Positions 44,871 through 57,609 are shown, counted from the stretch's first letter. The stretch: 64,000 bases of DNA from Druceiella hillmani (GCA_039881145.1 JAYKKI010000013.1:38831501-38895500); one strand, 5' to 3'. Made by a program: numbers and translations. The notes: generated from the sequence alone by a model not told the origin.

Positions 44871-45259
44871 ATAGAAATTAAAGAAAGTAGAAATAATACT
44901 ACATCACGCAGTTTCATTTAATTGTGAATAATGAATTTCTACAAAATTAACGCCAAATATATTCGATATTACGGTTTTTTTTTAAAGTATTTTGTTTTAT
45001 TTTATATTCGTAACTTTAAATAATGCACCGTTATTTTTATTTTTTTTTCCACCATTGGTAAGTAACTTTTGACAACAATGACACCATTTTCTTGACCAAA
45101 ATTGCTTCTCAGTTTAATTAAATTCTTTTATACAACATAATTATTATTATTTTTTTATACAACATAATTAAATAAAAATATATAAGAAATATTAAAAACA
45201 TAAAATCGAAACTAGAAAATGGAAACATGTGCAAAAATGTTTAGTTTTCGGGGCGGGAA

Positions 45260-45505
45260 AATTTCGGTGGCATGCAAACGCCCTCTGTAATCCAGTCCCT
45301 TAAAAACCAGTCAGTGCTAAGTTGCGTCTTGCAGCTGCCGGTCGTGTATATTTTGTACTACACTAGGGTAGCGTTTTCCCTATACGACCGTTACGTGAAA
45401 ATTAGTCACGGACTGAATCATGTATTACGTTTTTTATCATAAAAATAAGATAAGCGATAAGACCTATTTGTTTCTCATCGTTATAAAATGGTTTTTCCAA
45501 AAAAA
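45260..45505 (+). promoter_or_regulatory. Inr-DPE promoter and first exon, copy 2
   Basis: TCAGT at 45311-45315 (A+1 at 45313) and GGTCGT at 45340-45345, again exactly +28. The transcribed sequence GTTGCGTCTTGCAGCTGCC and GTAGCGTTTTCCC is nearly that of copy 1. A donor-like GTGAAA at 45395 gives the same first-exon length, 82 nt. Upstream, CGCCCTCTGTAATCC resembles CGCCCTCTATGGATATCC of copy 3. No ATG in the predicted exon. Confidence 0.65.
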
Positions 45506-46301
45506 ATTTTATCATGACCATTTTCATAATATTAAACAAAATTGTCCTAAATCTGTAATGCATTATTAATAGCTAATGTCTCTATATTTTTGCTTTTAAA
45601 AATGTTAGTTACATTGACTGAGTTTTATATAATTTTCACTAAAGTTTTTAGTGTAGTTCATTAGCTCATTAATACGTAGCTCATTGATTTATAGGATAAA
45701 AAGAGTATGTATGTATTTTGGTGGTGGAATTTTTCTCCGTAATAACGGTATTCCAAAAATGCCCTTGATCGGAATAAAAATAACTGAGAGTTTGAGTAAT
45801 ACAAGTTCAAAGTTCTCTTGACCGTAATAAAGATATTTTATGTTTTATGTTGAACTTCAAGCGGAAGTACTCTTATAGTCTTGACGACTTCTGTTCATCA
45901 GATATAGTTTCACGCGCTCCGTCTTGTGGCTCGATTGCTAATAATTAAGTAATTTGTATTTATTTACTAAAATAGGAATAATACAATTTTTGCTGCAAAT
46001 TTTGGAAAGTATTCAATTAAAAGTATAATTAAAGTATATAATTAAAGTTTTGATTATTCTTAAGTAACAATCAAGCGTACAGAAATTAGGAATTACAAAA
46101 CCCTCCTTAGAAAATGTTCGAAACGAACAACAGGAAGTTTAAATTTTATTATAACTCTGAAAATGGCAGCAAAATTTCTACTGGAATCGTTTCAGCAATT
46201 CTTGTGATTCTCCTTTAGAAAACAGAGACAGATAGACGATACCATGTTCCACTAATATTATCGACAATATCTTCTATATACAGACAACCTTGTGTACAAT
46301 T

Positions 46302-46312
46302 GTATATATATG

Positions 46313-46365
<53 letters not shown>

Positions 46366-46378
46366 GTATATATATATG
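46302..46378. repeat. (TA)n microsatellite with TACATA/TATGTA interruptions
   Basis: About 77 bp of mostly TA. Confidence 0.95.
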
Positions 46379-46902
46379 TTCCACGTAATCCATGTCCACA
46401 TCGTCCACGTCCGAACGTGAAACGTTTTCAGTAAGGTGAAACATCTAATCGTTGGTGAGATAATTATCTTCGAATTTAGAAATTAACAAATTTATTACAG
46501 ATTTGGTAAGGAAATAAAACTTAAACTATCAGATAATTCTTTTTCAAAATCAAATATCGCTGTGAAGATCGGTTTACGCAAAATATCGCCATGACGTTTC
46601 TACTCATAATTTTCATTATAGGTATGATTGTTTACATTTTTCTGTACAGAAAAAAATAAAAGCAATTGGTGTGTTAAACAAAATATTTATTTATTTAAAT
46701 TATTCATTTCTTGAATTATTTAGAATATATTGCATCCATTTACACCTATGAAAATTTATAAATAAATTTTTCAGCTTTTCCTTAATACCCATAGTTTATT
46801 TTTAAGTAATTAAAAAAAGCCTTTCGGGTAATTTCTTGCAATTTGGTTTTGATGTTTTCTTCCCGAAAATAAAGACATTTCACACTAGAAGAATTTAACA
46901 AA

Positions 46903-47140
46903 GTGAGAATGGGTTGAGTTAACGACATAATAAATTTGAACTTTTGTTCGTATTATGTTTAGAATTTTTAATAAAAAAACTCGTTTAATAATAAACGCAT
47001 GTTATGTATTTCATACCGACAATTAATTATTTTTACTTTCATTCGTTGTATTTTTTTCCCTTGATTACGGTTGCCTGTATTTAATTAACGATGAGTTAAT
47101 GTTTATGTGCAGGTATAACAAAAAATACACCTAATTTAAA
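46903..47140 (+). repeat. Segment X2 of the tandem segmental duplication
   Basis: Diverged counterpart of 41228-41465, including GAGTTAACGACATAATAAAT, CCTGTATTTAATTAACGATG and GGTATAACAAAAAATACACC. Confidence 0.65.
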
Positions 47141-47149
47141 ATCGACTCA

Positions 47150-48790
47150 TACGTGTTTTAAGTCACTCTTTATATTTACCTCAAAATAATGTAGTTTTAA
47201 AATCTACCCTCATATGTAAACTTAATTAAAAGATATCACTTTCCTAGTTCTACGTTTTACTTAATCAACCTTTTTGTTAGGATTTTCTCTTGCCCTCATA
47301 ATAATGGAAATATCCATCATCAGATCCATCAACAATTTCATCACTTCCACGATTAGTTTTAGGTAGTGTATTTTTGTCTTAATATCGCATATTTTGTAAT
47401 CAGTGGCAGATAATTTTAAATATTTCTTATATATTACGTTATTTTGTCTTTATGAAATGATAATTTTTCGTCTTTTTCTCTAAAATGACAAAATTCCCAT
47501 ATCTTTATAAATTTAGCAAAGAATATGGCAAATTAACTATATTGAAAAGCCAGTAGTAGAATTTGACGCAGTAGAGTAGAGTTTAGCATTGTTTATTGAG
47601 AAATTTGTATCTCTGTATCTTTGTAAATATAACCTCCAATCATTAATAGATTAGAAAATATGATGATGTTTCTCAAAGTTTATAATCACATTTTTAGACG
47701 TTATTAAAAGTTAGAATTATACATTTAAATATTATATTTATCTGAATAACTTTACCCTTTTCTCACAGTTTCTTCCTGATATCGATACTGGTTTCTGACC
47801 ATATTTTTAGGGTTATTATAAAAATTACACTATTTTATACAAAGTAGAAAGTTACTTTGAAAAGTTTACTTTCAAATTATTTGTGACATCAATTATGTTC
47901 ACAAAATAAAAAAATTATGTATTTATTTGATTATAATAGATTTTTGCTTCACATTATTACTATTTTTATTTTTTATGTTTTTTTCTTAAACTTGATTTAT
48001 TTTTTGTTTGGGTTAAATTTCTTTAAATAAATTTTCTCTCATTTTTTTTACTCAATTATTTCGGAATTTAGCAGATAAATTTGTGCTAAAGCTTTCCAGT
48101 TTAAGTAATTTTTTGTTCCAATTACATAAATTATTAATGCTCTTTTCTTAATATGTAACATTCAACCTAATATTGTTTTATTAACACATATTGTGCACAT
48201 TTTATCCTTTACAATGAGGAAATATCAAAGTTATAAAAAAGTATTTTAAATTGTCTTATAACTAGCCCTTTTCAATGATACTTTTCAAATACTCATGTAC
48301 AAATTAAAAAAAATTACTTACATATGTACATAATGGTTCGTATAAATATTTGAAAATATTAGCTACTGTAAAATTTGCAAATTGACGTGAAGTATTGTTT
48401 TGCCAAATAGACAGATATGATTAACCTTATAATGGCTCTATTTTTTTAATTTTGAAGGAAACCTAAAAAAATCGATACAGAAAAATCGTATTGTGTAGTA
48501 AAATAATATCGTATATACAAAATAATTCTTGCAAAATCGGACAGCCTTAAAATTAATTAATAGAATATATACGTCTTTAAATATTATATTGGTTTAATCG
48601 ATTTTTTTTTGATAAAACAACAAGCAATCAGCATATTGACATAAATAATAATGACACTGTTATATTTCAAGTGAAAATACAAGTGCAAAACAACAACACA
48701 TGAAACTAAAAAATAAAGTGGTAAAATATACGCGATTGTTTCAAAGTCCTTTATGTATTCATTTCAGATAATAAACAAAGGCACGAGCCT
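47150..48790. other. AT-rich DNA, nothing identified
   Basis: No frame, repeat partner or RNA signal seen. Confidence 0.35.
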
Positions 48791-48814
48791 TAAGCATTCA
48801 GATGTGGAACACTT

Positions 48815-48970
48815 TCGGTACCGCGCAGGCGCCCTCTATGGATATCCACGAATACTCCGTTCGAACCAGTCAGTCCTCAGTTGTGCCGCGCAGAGAGCGG
48901 TTGTATCGATTGTGACTACGCTAAAGTAGCGTGTTACAGACGCGGCGCGCGTCTTCAAAAGTTTCGTTTT
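48815..48970 (+). promoter_or_regulatory. Inr-DPE promoter, copy 3
   Basis: CGTTCGAACCAG leads into TCAGT at 48870-48874 (A+1 at 48872). GGTTGT at 48899-48904 is exactly +28 and fits RGWYVT. The CpG-rich segment (ACGCGGCGCGCGTC) continues to about 48955. The exon sequence has diverged from copies 1 and 2 but keeps CTCAGTTG, GACTACGCTAAAGTAGCG and the spacing. A convincing splice donor at the shared distance is not seen; GTCTTC at 48951 is poor. Confidence 0.6.
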
Positions 48971-49099
48971 TGCGAGACATAATGACGAAATTTTTTGGCT
49001 CATCTGAAGAGAAAATATATATCGTCACCTTGGGTTTTTCGATTGAAATTGGTGTCGTCACATATTTTATTACGTAAAAAAATCAAATTAAATTTTAAC

Positions 49100-49470
49100 A
49101 AGAAAAAACCTATCACACATGATAAGGACTTATATTACGAGGGTTCTGTACAATTTTAGACATTTATAAACATTTAAGGGTGCACAGTATATTTAAAATT
49201 TTTGGATTTTTCCTTTACTTGCGACATTAGAACTTCCATTACGCAGACTTTTAAGATTATAGGTCGACCAAAACTACCCTGTAGGTTTTGATGATCGATT
49301 AGTAAGACTATTATGTGAACAAAACAAAATACCCTTTAAACGGTCGTATCTTTTTGTCGTTTGCACCAAAAACTTAATTTGTTTACAACAATATAGGATG
49401 TTAGGGCTCAGTATTAAATTCAACTTATTATTTCAAGCCGTTTCGGAGAAAAACAATCAAACGATCCAGG
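49100..49470 (+). repeat. GGTTCCGTAC-type dispersed repeat, head
   Basis: AAAAACCTATCACACATGAT followed by ATTACGAGGGTTCTGTACAA looks like a decayed form of the family head (AAAACCGGCCAAGTGCGAGT… CGAGGGTTCCGTAC). A second decayed head is at 54203. Confidence 0.5.
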
Positions 49471-49839
49471 AAGGGTTCCATTTTATTTATTTTACCCTAA
49501 AAATTATATAAAACTTTATTTATGAGAAGCTGGAAATCCTCAATAATATTTTGAAGTAATCTGGTAATACTGATTACAGGCTACCACGTTGGCATGCTAA
49601 TACAGATAGAAAATATACCTCTAAATGTAGACACTGGATAAGAGTTTCAAGATTATCACTTTTCAGATCAAAATGTTTCAACGCAATGAAAAATATTATT
49701 CGATACAAGTGAGCATTTATTTTATTCCAAAAATATGCGAATAAATGTGTCCGCGACTCCATTCGCGTGGACTTCGGAATAAAAAAAATGATTAAGAATT
49801 ACCTCGCTTACTATAAAGGCTAACTGATGACGTTAACTG

Positions 49840-50060
49840 ATAATGTACCTATGAGCATAAAGTTTGTCAAAAACCCTAATAAATGGTGTTGACAGTAAGG
49901 GTATCGTAATATTCACCAGATGAAGTTTATTTTTTTAATCTGCAATATCCAGGTAAAATATCATATACGTTACTCGTAGTTATAAACTATTATTATACCA
50001 AATTTCATCAAAATCTGTCCAATAATTCCCTTGTGGTTAAAAAAAATAACATAAAGACAG
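49840..50060 (+). repeat. Dispersed repeat shared with 10.06-10.33 kb
   Basis: Same order of blocks as the 10-kb copy, here with ATATCCAGGTAAAATATC, ACGTTACTCGTAGTTATAA, CCAAATTTCATCAAAATCTG and ACAGACAAACATTC. Confidence 0.55.
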
Positions 50061-50069
50061 ACAAACATT

Positions 50070-51200
50070 CTAAAAACAATTTTTCTTGCTTTTATTATGA
50101 TACTTTACGCTAAATCATTATTTTTACCTTCTGTTAAAATTTTATTAAATATAGAGATAATATATTATTTCCTAAATATTCAATTAAATAACAAAAATCT
50201 CCTAAAAACTAACCAAGTGCTTGTCGAAACACGTACCAAGAAGGGTTCCGTGTGTATTTTATTGAACTTATTAGTTAAATTTTAAATAAAATAATTTTAA
50301 TTGAAAATTTTAAGGAAACGTTTCAAATTTTTGTGAATTTTCAAATTCATTTTGAAATAGTAACTTCCAAGGTTAATATCTCACAACCGGATTTTAAAAA
50401 TCATATGTATATAGACCCAAAGAATAGGGACCCAACTACATGTCATAGTTGGTCAACTACAAATCGTGAACTAATAAAACCCACTTAGCTGTGAAAATTT
50501 TCTTTTTCATTTCTTTATATTTACTGAGGATACTTTCAGATATTCAGAAAAAATCATTTATTTGGTGTAATGGAGATACGTAACTTTCACTTTAAAACTT
50601 GATATTTTGTAAACAAATCTCTGTGTCGAAAAATTGTCCATGATGCGGATATTCCCAATATTCAAAAGAAAGAAAGACCTTCTCAACAGTATCATATGCA
50701 ATGGACAGTGTGAATAAAAAAACTTTACCTCGTTTTATATATAGTGGAGGTACCCAACAATTTTTGAAACGTAACAATAAAGACGTTATACTTAAGTTAC
50801 CAGGCCATATTTTAAATTTTGTAGCGCTAATAGTTTGCGAGTAAAATAGCCTGAACCTACTGGCCGACAAACATTTGTAAATGGTGAAACTATACAGGTT
50901 TCATATTCGGCAATAAAACACTAAAAATGCTCCTAATGGTCTTGACATTAGTAATAAAAAGAACCTATCACGAGTATTATCTCCGTAGCCTGAAACCTTT
51001 TTTTGAAAATTAATTGAACGTCAATTGTGGCGATGGAATTATAAATCTAATTAATCCACCCAAAAATCTTTAATTCTAATTCATCTAATTTCTCATGTAT
51101 TTCCGAAAAATATTTAAGATAAAATATAGAAATAATATTTTTTGTGTGCAAAGTAATTAGTGTGATACAGCATTAGCATCATTAATATCTTAAATGAGAG
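50070..51200. other. AT-rich DNA with an unassigned open-frame island
   Basis: A minus frame at 50592-50870 (92 codons) and a + frame around 50720-50850 (reading GGTQQFLKRNNKDVILKLPG) overlap. The + reading looks more protein-like, but I recognise no family and it is bounded by stops. Confidence 0.2.
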
Positions 51201-51207
51201 GTTAATA

Positions 51208-51290
51208 AGCTATAGGAACTGAGTTAGAATTATTCTTACACAAAATAAATGAGCAATAGGAACTGAGTTATTCTTATACAAAATAAGTGA
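51208..51290. repeat. Two-copy tandem duplication, about 45 bp
   Basis: ATAGGAACTGAGTTA, then TTCTTA(C/T)ACAAAATAA(A/G)TGA, occurs twice in succession. Confidence 0.8.
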
Positions 51291-51299
51291 TGTTTCGCT

Positions 51300-52600
51300 A
51301 ATTACGTCTTCAAATAGTTTTATTTTTAAATTAAATCAAACCCACAGATTTAATTTTACTTGACGCACACCGGTATTTGTCACAGTGGCGTGTTTCATAA
51401 ACGAAGAAGCTAAAATATTTTTTCGGAGAATATTCATTTTTATAATAATTTAACTATACTACGAATTTAATTATCTATCAAGGAGACAAGGAAAAGCCTC
51501 TCGTAGCATGGAACCCAGGTATTAGAAGAATAGAAACGGCATTTAATAAAAAGAGAAAATGAATTTTTTTTTTAATTTTCTTTAAATCATCAATCACACA
51601 AATGAGAAATAGTGTACTTTTTTTGTGAAAAGTCATTAGTTGTGACAATGGTTTGTAAATGCTGTACTGAACTTTGTGAACTAGTAAGATAAAATTGAGT
51701 TCAAATTGTCTCTTTACGTCCTCGCTACGCAGATGTGATGTAATAATTCATAAATTTGTAATCGCGAAAGGATGTCAAAAAATCACGTGAACCTCGGAAA
51801 AAAGCAAAAAAGACATTCATTTTGACAGCGTAAAGAATTATATTGACATTCTGTCTGTTGAAAAGTTGTTGAATTAATTTAGGCAAGGGCTACACTTTAA
51901 AAAAACAATTGAAACAGCCAGTACTAATATTTTTTTGTAAACGTTTCTAAAGGATAATTATGAAGGTACTTAATTAGATTTTTTTAAAATTCTTATTGAC
52001 AATGCTGGATATGTCAAAAATATAATGTACGTGTGTTTATGGAGGTAGTATCTTTGTTTTGTATTATAGTTATTCAAATTGAATTTCAATACTTGGTATT
52101 TTTAGAAAATGAAAGAGTGGGCATTTTTTACATTCTAAAAATGGCTTTAAAAAAAATCGTTCTATTTCTATAATGCCAGGCTGATTTCCGCTGGTTTCCT
52201 CTAATATTATTTAAGACTTCTTGAATTTTTATTGATTAATTGCGAATTAAAATTATTTTCTTTTATTACGATTGATGCACTATTGTTTCTGAAAGTTTAA
52301 TCAATTCTATTTTTTAAGAGAATGATAAACATTTTTGTTTTAGAACTTAATATTATTTTCAAACTCATATGTTATACCCAGAGCGTGAGGTCATTAAATT
52401 ATATCGATATTGATAATACTTTTAGATTGTGTTATTATAAAAATATTGCGTAGATATAATGTAAAAGTTGAGAAAGTAATATAAAAATAAAACGTATTTA
52501 TATGGTTCCTAATATATGTACCACGCTTTGAAAGTCGAAATAAGAAATGTTTCTTTCATTTTTACCTGAATATTTTTATCATCTATTTTATTTAATTAAT
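51300..52600. other. AT-rich DNA, nothing identified
   Basis: No supported feature. Confidence 0.35.
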
Positions 52601-52610
52601 AATGTATTAA

Positions 52611-52970
52611 ATAGCTATTGTTTTTGCTGGTGACGAAATTTTTTACGAAAAGTATGCCTATATTTAATACTTACAAGCAATGTCTAATAAATAATTTTTT
52701 TTACGAAAAGTGTGCCTATATTTAATACTTACAAGTATACCTATATAATTAATACTTAAAAGTATGCCTGTATTAAATACTTACATTAAATAATTTTTTT
52801 ACGAAAAGTATACCTATATTTAATACTTTCAAAAGTATGCCCATATTTAGTACTTACAAGCAATTTCTAATAAATAATTTCTGATAATAAAAAGCTATTG
52901 TTTTTGCTGGTCACGAAATTTTTTACGAAAAGTATGCCTATATTTAATACTTACAAGCAATTTCTAATAA
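52611..52970 (+). repeat. Complex tandem repeat of ACGAAAAGTATGCCTATATT units
   Basis: TTTTTTACGAAAAGT(A/G)T(G/A)CC followed by ATATTTAATACTTACAAG recurs four times, with partial units between them. An outer duplication of about 280 bp is marked by AGCTATTGTTTTTGCTGGT at about 52612 and 52892. Confidence 0.9.
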
Positions 52971-52974
52971 ATTT

Positions 52975-54200
52975 TGAGTCACGTTTTTTGCATGTTTGCT
53001 ATAGACTTTCGTGTTATTATTCCTTTGTGTTAAAATTATGCTATTGATGTTAATACAAGTTATTTAACTGAACTAATAAAAATCATTGTATATGTTTTTT
53101 AAACCAAAGATTTATTCAAGTAAATGGCATACAATTTTATCTTTAGTTTCTTTAGTTTCTTTTCTTCTTCTCTAAAATATTTATTTAATTTTGTGAGTAT
53201 TAATTGTTGTTTGAAAGTAACATATCACGACAAAGTTTTATTAATGGTTGTATCTTAAACCTATTATATTGGATCAGATTGATACATATAAATATACAGA
53301 TACGTTTTAAAAAAAATCATGTTTACTTCTTAAGAAGGGGAGATACTTTAAAAAATGTATATAAGCAATTTTGCCCCACATTAATGGAAGGACGAACTTT
53401 TTTGAAATTCTAACCACTTAGCTTTAAAGCTGTGAAAACTACGAGGGTGTAACCATCGAACAGATATATACATTGATGTGATGGAATTGAAAGGGCGGAA
53501 CAATTTTAATTACATTTGTTTGATTATAAAACCCTAAAATTCGACCTATTGACAGAAAGTTTACAATAATATTTTTTTAAATATATTTTTTTTATCAATA
53601 TTTTTCTAAATATCACGTAAGATAGGTATTCATATATTACTCAAAATATTCGCCATCACGTGCAACTCAATGTTTCCATTTTTTAAGAAAGAGGCATTAT
53701 CACCCAGTAATAATTATATGCATTTCATGATAAAGACCTTCGTCGCTTGGTTCATGAGGAACTTTCAATTAAGCATTTAACTGTTCCTAATAGCCTCTTA
53801 ATATATTTATATAAAATCATTGTATTATTTTTAAAAAAGAGTTATTATTAATTGCTAGAATTCATAATAAATTTCAGAACAATTTCTCACTGTCACCTTT
53901 TAAATGATTAAAAAATTGATTTTTTTCTCAGTATTAATTTTTCCAAAGCTTTTAATATATGAAAATTAAATACAATAGTTTTCTTATAAACATTTAATTC
54001 ACTAAAACAATTTTTACCTTCATGAAAGTGAATTTGATATCTTGGAATTAGTTAGAAAAAGAAATGATATTGTAATTAATGTTTTATTAATATACAGCTG
54101 AATGAAATGAAAGAAAATTGGCGAGGAAAATATTATTATACGTATATCTGAAATTTATGCCACTTTCTTTAAAGCAACTTGTAGAAAAGTATCTTATTTG
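52975..54200. other. AT-rich DNA, nothing identified
   Basis: Frame of 69 codons at 53204 without features. No repeats noticed. Confidence 0.35.
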
Positions 54201-54202
54201 CT

Positions 54203-54560
54203 ATATATTAAAAAAAACCTATCAAGCACGATTAGGATTCATACTACGAGGAATCCGTACAAATTTGGGCACTTTCGAACATTCAAGGGTACATTCCATT
54301 TCTAAAAAACTATTTGCAAATGTTACCTCTTATAATTTTTAAATATGCACATGGTGTGTATTTAAAAAATTATAAGACACGAGATAAACGCCACAGTTTT
54401 TTGTAATCTTCTAGTCAGATTTTACCTGTCCTGGTTGTCTTGTAATTCTTGGATCCGTAGTTTCGGAAATACGACTAGTAATAATCTATTTCCACATTCT
54501 TTAGAATATGTAATTTAATGATAGGAAAAGTGTATTATTTTCCTATTCCTCATAGCAAAC
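54203..54560 (+). repeat. GGTTCCGTAC-type dispersed repeat, decayed head
   Basis: AAAAACCTATCAAGCACGAT then CATACTACGAGGAATCCGTAC corresponds piece by piece to 49106-49150. The + open frame of 74 codons across it is a by-product. Confidence 0.5.
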
Positions 54561-54569
54561 CTTTCCAAG

Positions 54570-55500
54570 GGATATCAGTATAAAAAGGAAAAAAATTGAG
54601 AATTTTTACCCCCTCTTTAATTTTTATATGAATATTTTAAAAAAGTTAGTCAATACAAGGTATATGCGTTAATAAGATGCTTAATATCTTACATCTACAT
54701 AACAAGTTTCCACGTCGCATGGTTTCTGAGAAAATTCGCCATGAATATAGAAAAACGTAAATACCTAAGTATTGCCTACTATATTTTTTGTAGGCGTGCA
54801 ACACATGTGTATTTAAAGAAATATGTCGTTTGGAATCATCTTCATAGTTTTCTTTCAAATTTATGAGGGTTTTTAAAACTCGTTTCTGTTTCATAATTTC
54901 ATGTTAAGTACTTTTCGAAAAAATGTAGGAGCCATAATTTTAGGATACTTTTACTATATCTTTTAAAACATAACACCTAAAATTAGGCTAAAAATATTTT
55001 TTAAACCTTTTGTGACTGATCATTTTTAATCAATGCCTCAACCTACATATGGAAATAAAAGAAATTGAGTACCCAATTTCCCCCTTCCCCCTAAATTTTC
55101 TAAACGAATATTTTTGACGTAAATTAATATTTTCGATACATATTTTAGCTGTTGATATATTTGCGGGTTATGAAATTTGTTTTCCAAATTTCAAGTTCCC
55201 ACGTCAATCGGTTTCCAAAAAAACCGGATGTAAAGAACGGATAGATTGTGAAGAACGGATAGACGGATAGATTGATCTGTGAGTGATCTTAAATGAGTTT
55301 AATTTTTTCTTTTGAGGTACAATGCCCTAAAAACTTGTAGTAGATCATTTAGAATTACATACTAATATAAGTAATAAATTCGAAAATTAATCGATCTCAA
55401 TTATTTCGTAAGAGAAGTCACTCTATTTATCATAAGTTATCACTAATATAGACCTCCTAGCGCAATAGATATTTTAACATAGCTAATATTGTATAATTAC
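54570..55500. other. AT-rich DNA with decayed dispersed-repeat phrases
   Basis: Phrases such as CAATTTCCCCCTTCCCCCT, TTTCCAAATTTCAAGTTCCC and GAACGGATAGACGGATAGAT look like the interior of insect dispersed repeats, but no borders can be set. No gene. Confidence 0.3.
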
Positions 55501-55511
55501 ATAAGTGTAAG

Positions 55512-55513
<2 letters not shown>

Positions 55514-55558
<45 letters not shown>

Positions 55559-55559
55559 T

Positions 55560-55614
<55 letters not shown>
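55514..55614. repeat. (TA)n microsatellite
   Basis: About 100 bp, two TA runs split by ATTCTTATAT. Confidence 0.95.
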
Positions 55615-55618
<4 letters not shown>

Positions 55619-55832
55619 AGAAATATCTCAATATCCATGACATCTGAAGCACCATTATAGTTTTTCTGCAACTTTTGCGTATATTTCCAAACATGGTACA
55701 TTTTTATGATGTTAGTTTCAGTTGTTTCGAAAATAAGTGGATGGATATATTATTTTCATATTTTCATCCCTGAAGATACTCCCTAAAATTTTGGAAAAAA
55801 AAATTTGAATTACTTGTAACCTTCTAGTTTCC

Positions 55833-56050
55833 GCTCAGTTCACTTCTTCGATTTGATAAAAATGCGCTTGTTTAGTTGATTTGAATGATTTACACTCAGA
55901 TCACTTAGCTGATTTGAACGATTTTCACTCAGGTCACTTAGTTGATTTGAACGATTTATACTCAGGTTATTCAGCCGATATGAATTTTCGAATTTGCACT
56001 TAAGTCACTTAGTTGATTTGAACGATTTGCACCCAGATTGCTTAGCTTAT
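55833..56050 (+). repeat. Minisatellite of about 36-bp unit
   Basis: Five or so units of CACTCAG(A/G)TCACTTAG(C/T)TGA followed by TTTGAACGATTT, degenerating to both sides. The spacing varies around 36-40 bp. Confidence 0.85.
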
Positions 56051-56059
56051 TTTCTCCTT

Positions 56060-56880
56060 TTTACATATTCTACTACATAACCCCTATTTTCTAGAAACAA
56101 AGCTGGATCTTAAATTTTTAGTCTACAGTAAAAATTGGCTCTTTTGAATTTTGATTTTACCATAGGTATATATTTAAAAATTTATTTGCATCACTTTGAA
56201 TGTGAAAATGGTTAAACGACATGCATGACAAACAAAGTCAGTTTATTGTACCTCATTTTCATTGTTGATGGATGCTTTGTTCTAAACAAAAAATAAAAAG
56301 TTTTCTCAATTTAAAGGCTACCCTTTCAGGTAAAATTCTACACTGTATGTGAAATTAAAAAAAAATCTAATGCTCAATTTGTGAGTGTATTGAAATTCCC
56401 TGAAATATGGTGAAAAAGAAAAAATGGCATATTTTTTAGATCTGATAATATCATTTCGAAATTATCAATTATAAAAATTGATTAAGTCCAAATTAAATTT
56501 ATTCGGTACCGCCAGCAGCACTATCACAAAGGTAACTTTAGGTTTAGTCAACTATCCTTTTTAGTAATGCTTTTATTGCACATAGTAAATGAATGCTGGC
56601 CGGTGAATGGACGAGCTTAAAGCTCCTCCCTAACCGCTATAATCGACCATACGTATTTCTTTCGATCAGTAAGAGATCCACTGCGCCTCACAGAGGACAG
56701 TTGTGCATATTTCATATTACAATAAAGCTACACGTCACGACGCAATGCTCATATAAAAATTCTTCCTTTTCGTTAACTTATACACATATATAACACATTG
56801 AATTCATTTCGGGCTTAGCCCACATATAAATTTATAGCATAAATAGTAATTTAAATTATTGGTGTAAGCACATATAAATT
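56060..56880. other. AT-rich DNA, nothing identified
   Basis: A + frame of 66 codons at 56593 lies in somewhat GC-richer sequence upstream of promoter copy 4, without recognisable content. Confidence 0.3.
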
Positions 56881-56904
56881 CAGAGTTATGTTTTTATTGA
56901 ACGT

Positions 56905-57060
56905 GACAAACAAGCGCCGAGCGCACGCGAGAATAGTCCAGCGCTACGACTTCGTTCGAAATAGTCAGTGCTCGGTTGCGCTTCACAGCTAACGGTCATG
57001 TGGATTCTGTACTGTGCTAGGATCGCATATTATCGCCAGCAGCGTAAAGAAAAATGATTT
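56905..57060 (+). promoter_or_regulatory. Inr-DPE promoter and first exon, copy 4
   Basis: CGTTCGAAATAG precedes TCAGT at 56965-56969 (A+1 at 56967); GGTCAT at 56994-56999 is exactly +28 and fits RGWYVT. CpG-rich upstream sequence AAGCGCCGAGCGCACGCG. The transcribed part keeps GTTGCGCTTCACAGCTAACGG and TTCTGTACTGTGCTAGGATCG with clear similarity to copies 1 and 2. A good donor-like GTAAAG at 57044 predicts a 77-nt exon. This copy alone has an ATG in the exon, open to the donor. The first motif is best read as GTTGCGCTTCACAGC. Confidence 0.65.
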
Positions 57061-57425
57061 GATTTGCATTAAGTTTTACATATAGAATATATATTATTAA
57101 TTCTGCAAATAGCCATGATAGCATGTGACATTTAAAAAAGGCAAAATTATATTTTAATTTTTTTTTAAATTATTTTAGTCTTGTCTTCATTTTTTTTTAA
57201 ATATTTGGAAATTTATGTGTTTTAAAGTTGATAATATGTCGTATAATATCTAAGTTTATTGTGGTAAAGGATAAAGTATCAAGTTAAATAAACAAATTGG
57301 AAAACTGTTTAAAGAGAAAATATTTTTAAAAGGTGACAAATTGCTAAGTCTGAAGGACTGAAGTCCTGACTTTTTTTTCTATTTCCAATTGTCTGAATAC
57401 TTAACTTGCTTCAATTTCCAATATT

Positions 57426-57600
57426 GGCGAACACATTGATTATTCTTTCATTAACGAACACGTTAACTATTATTTAACTATTATTTCATTAACGAACACG
57501 TTAACTATTCTTTCTTTAACAAACACGTTAACTATTATTTCATTAACGAACACGTTAACTATTCTTTCATTAACGAACACCTTAACTATTCTTTCATTAA
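57426..57600 (+). repeat. Minisatellite ATTAACGAACACGTTAACTA
   Basis: About six copies of a 27-bp unit, AT(T)AACGAACACGTTAACTATT followed by CTTTC or ATTTC. The unit contains the palindrome GTTAAC. Confidence 0.9.
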
Positions 57601-57609
57601 AATACTTCA

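Larger units (their letters stand above)
44417..44967. mobile_element. Hammerhead-ribozyme retroelement, 510-bp inverted dimer plus tail
   Basis: 44417-44926 is an imperfect palindrome over almost its whole length, starting CACAATTAAATGAAACTAC and ending in its reverse complement, centred near 44671. Each arm of about 255 bp has an outer part, a hammerhead ribozyme facing outwards, and an inner part with AATAGCGGAAGCC and CCCACTGCTTGTGTTAG strings. A tail of about 40 bp (ATAATGAATTTCTACAAAAT...) follows, identical in layout to the 11.4-kb copy. Flanking ATTAC-NN-T8 strings at 44403 and 44968 may be the target-site duplication. The 11.4-kb copy equals this one with its centre deleted. There is no coding frame, so it would depend on another element's reverse transcriptase. 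Confidence 0.8.

Noticed and set aside
49000..49030. Another hammerhead (CTGAAGAGAAAATATAT)
   Set aside because: The CUGAAGA box is present, but no stem II, GAAA box in place, or GUC with pairing stem I follows.
55833..57600. CRISPR-like array
   Set aside because: Repeats are degenerate minisatellites without unique equal-length spacers, and the sequence is eukaryotic.
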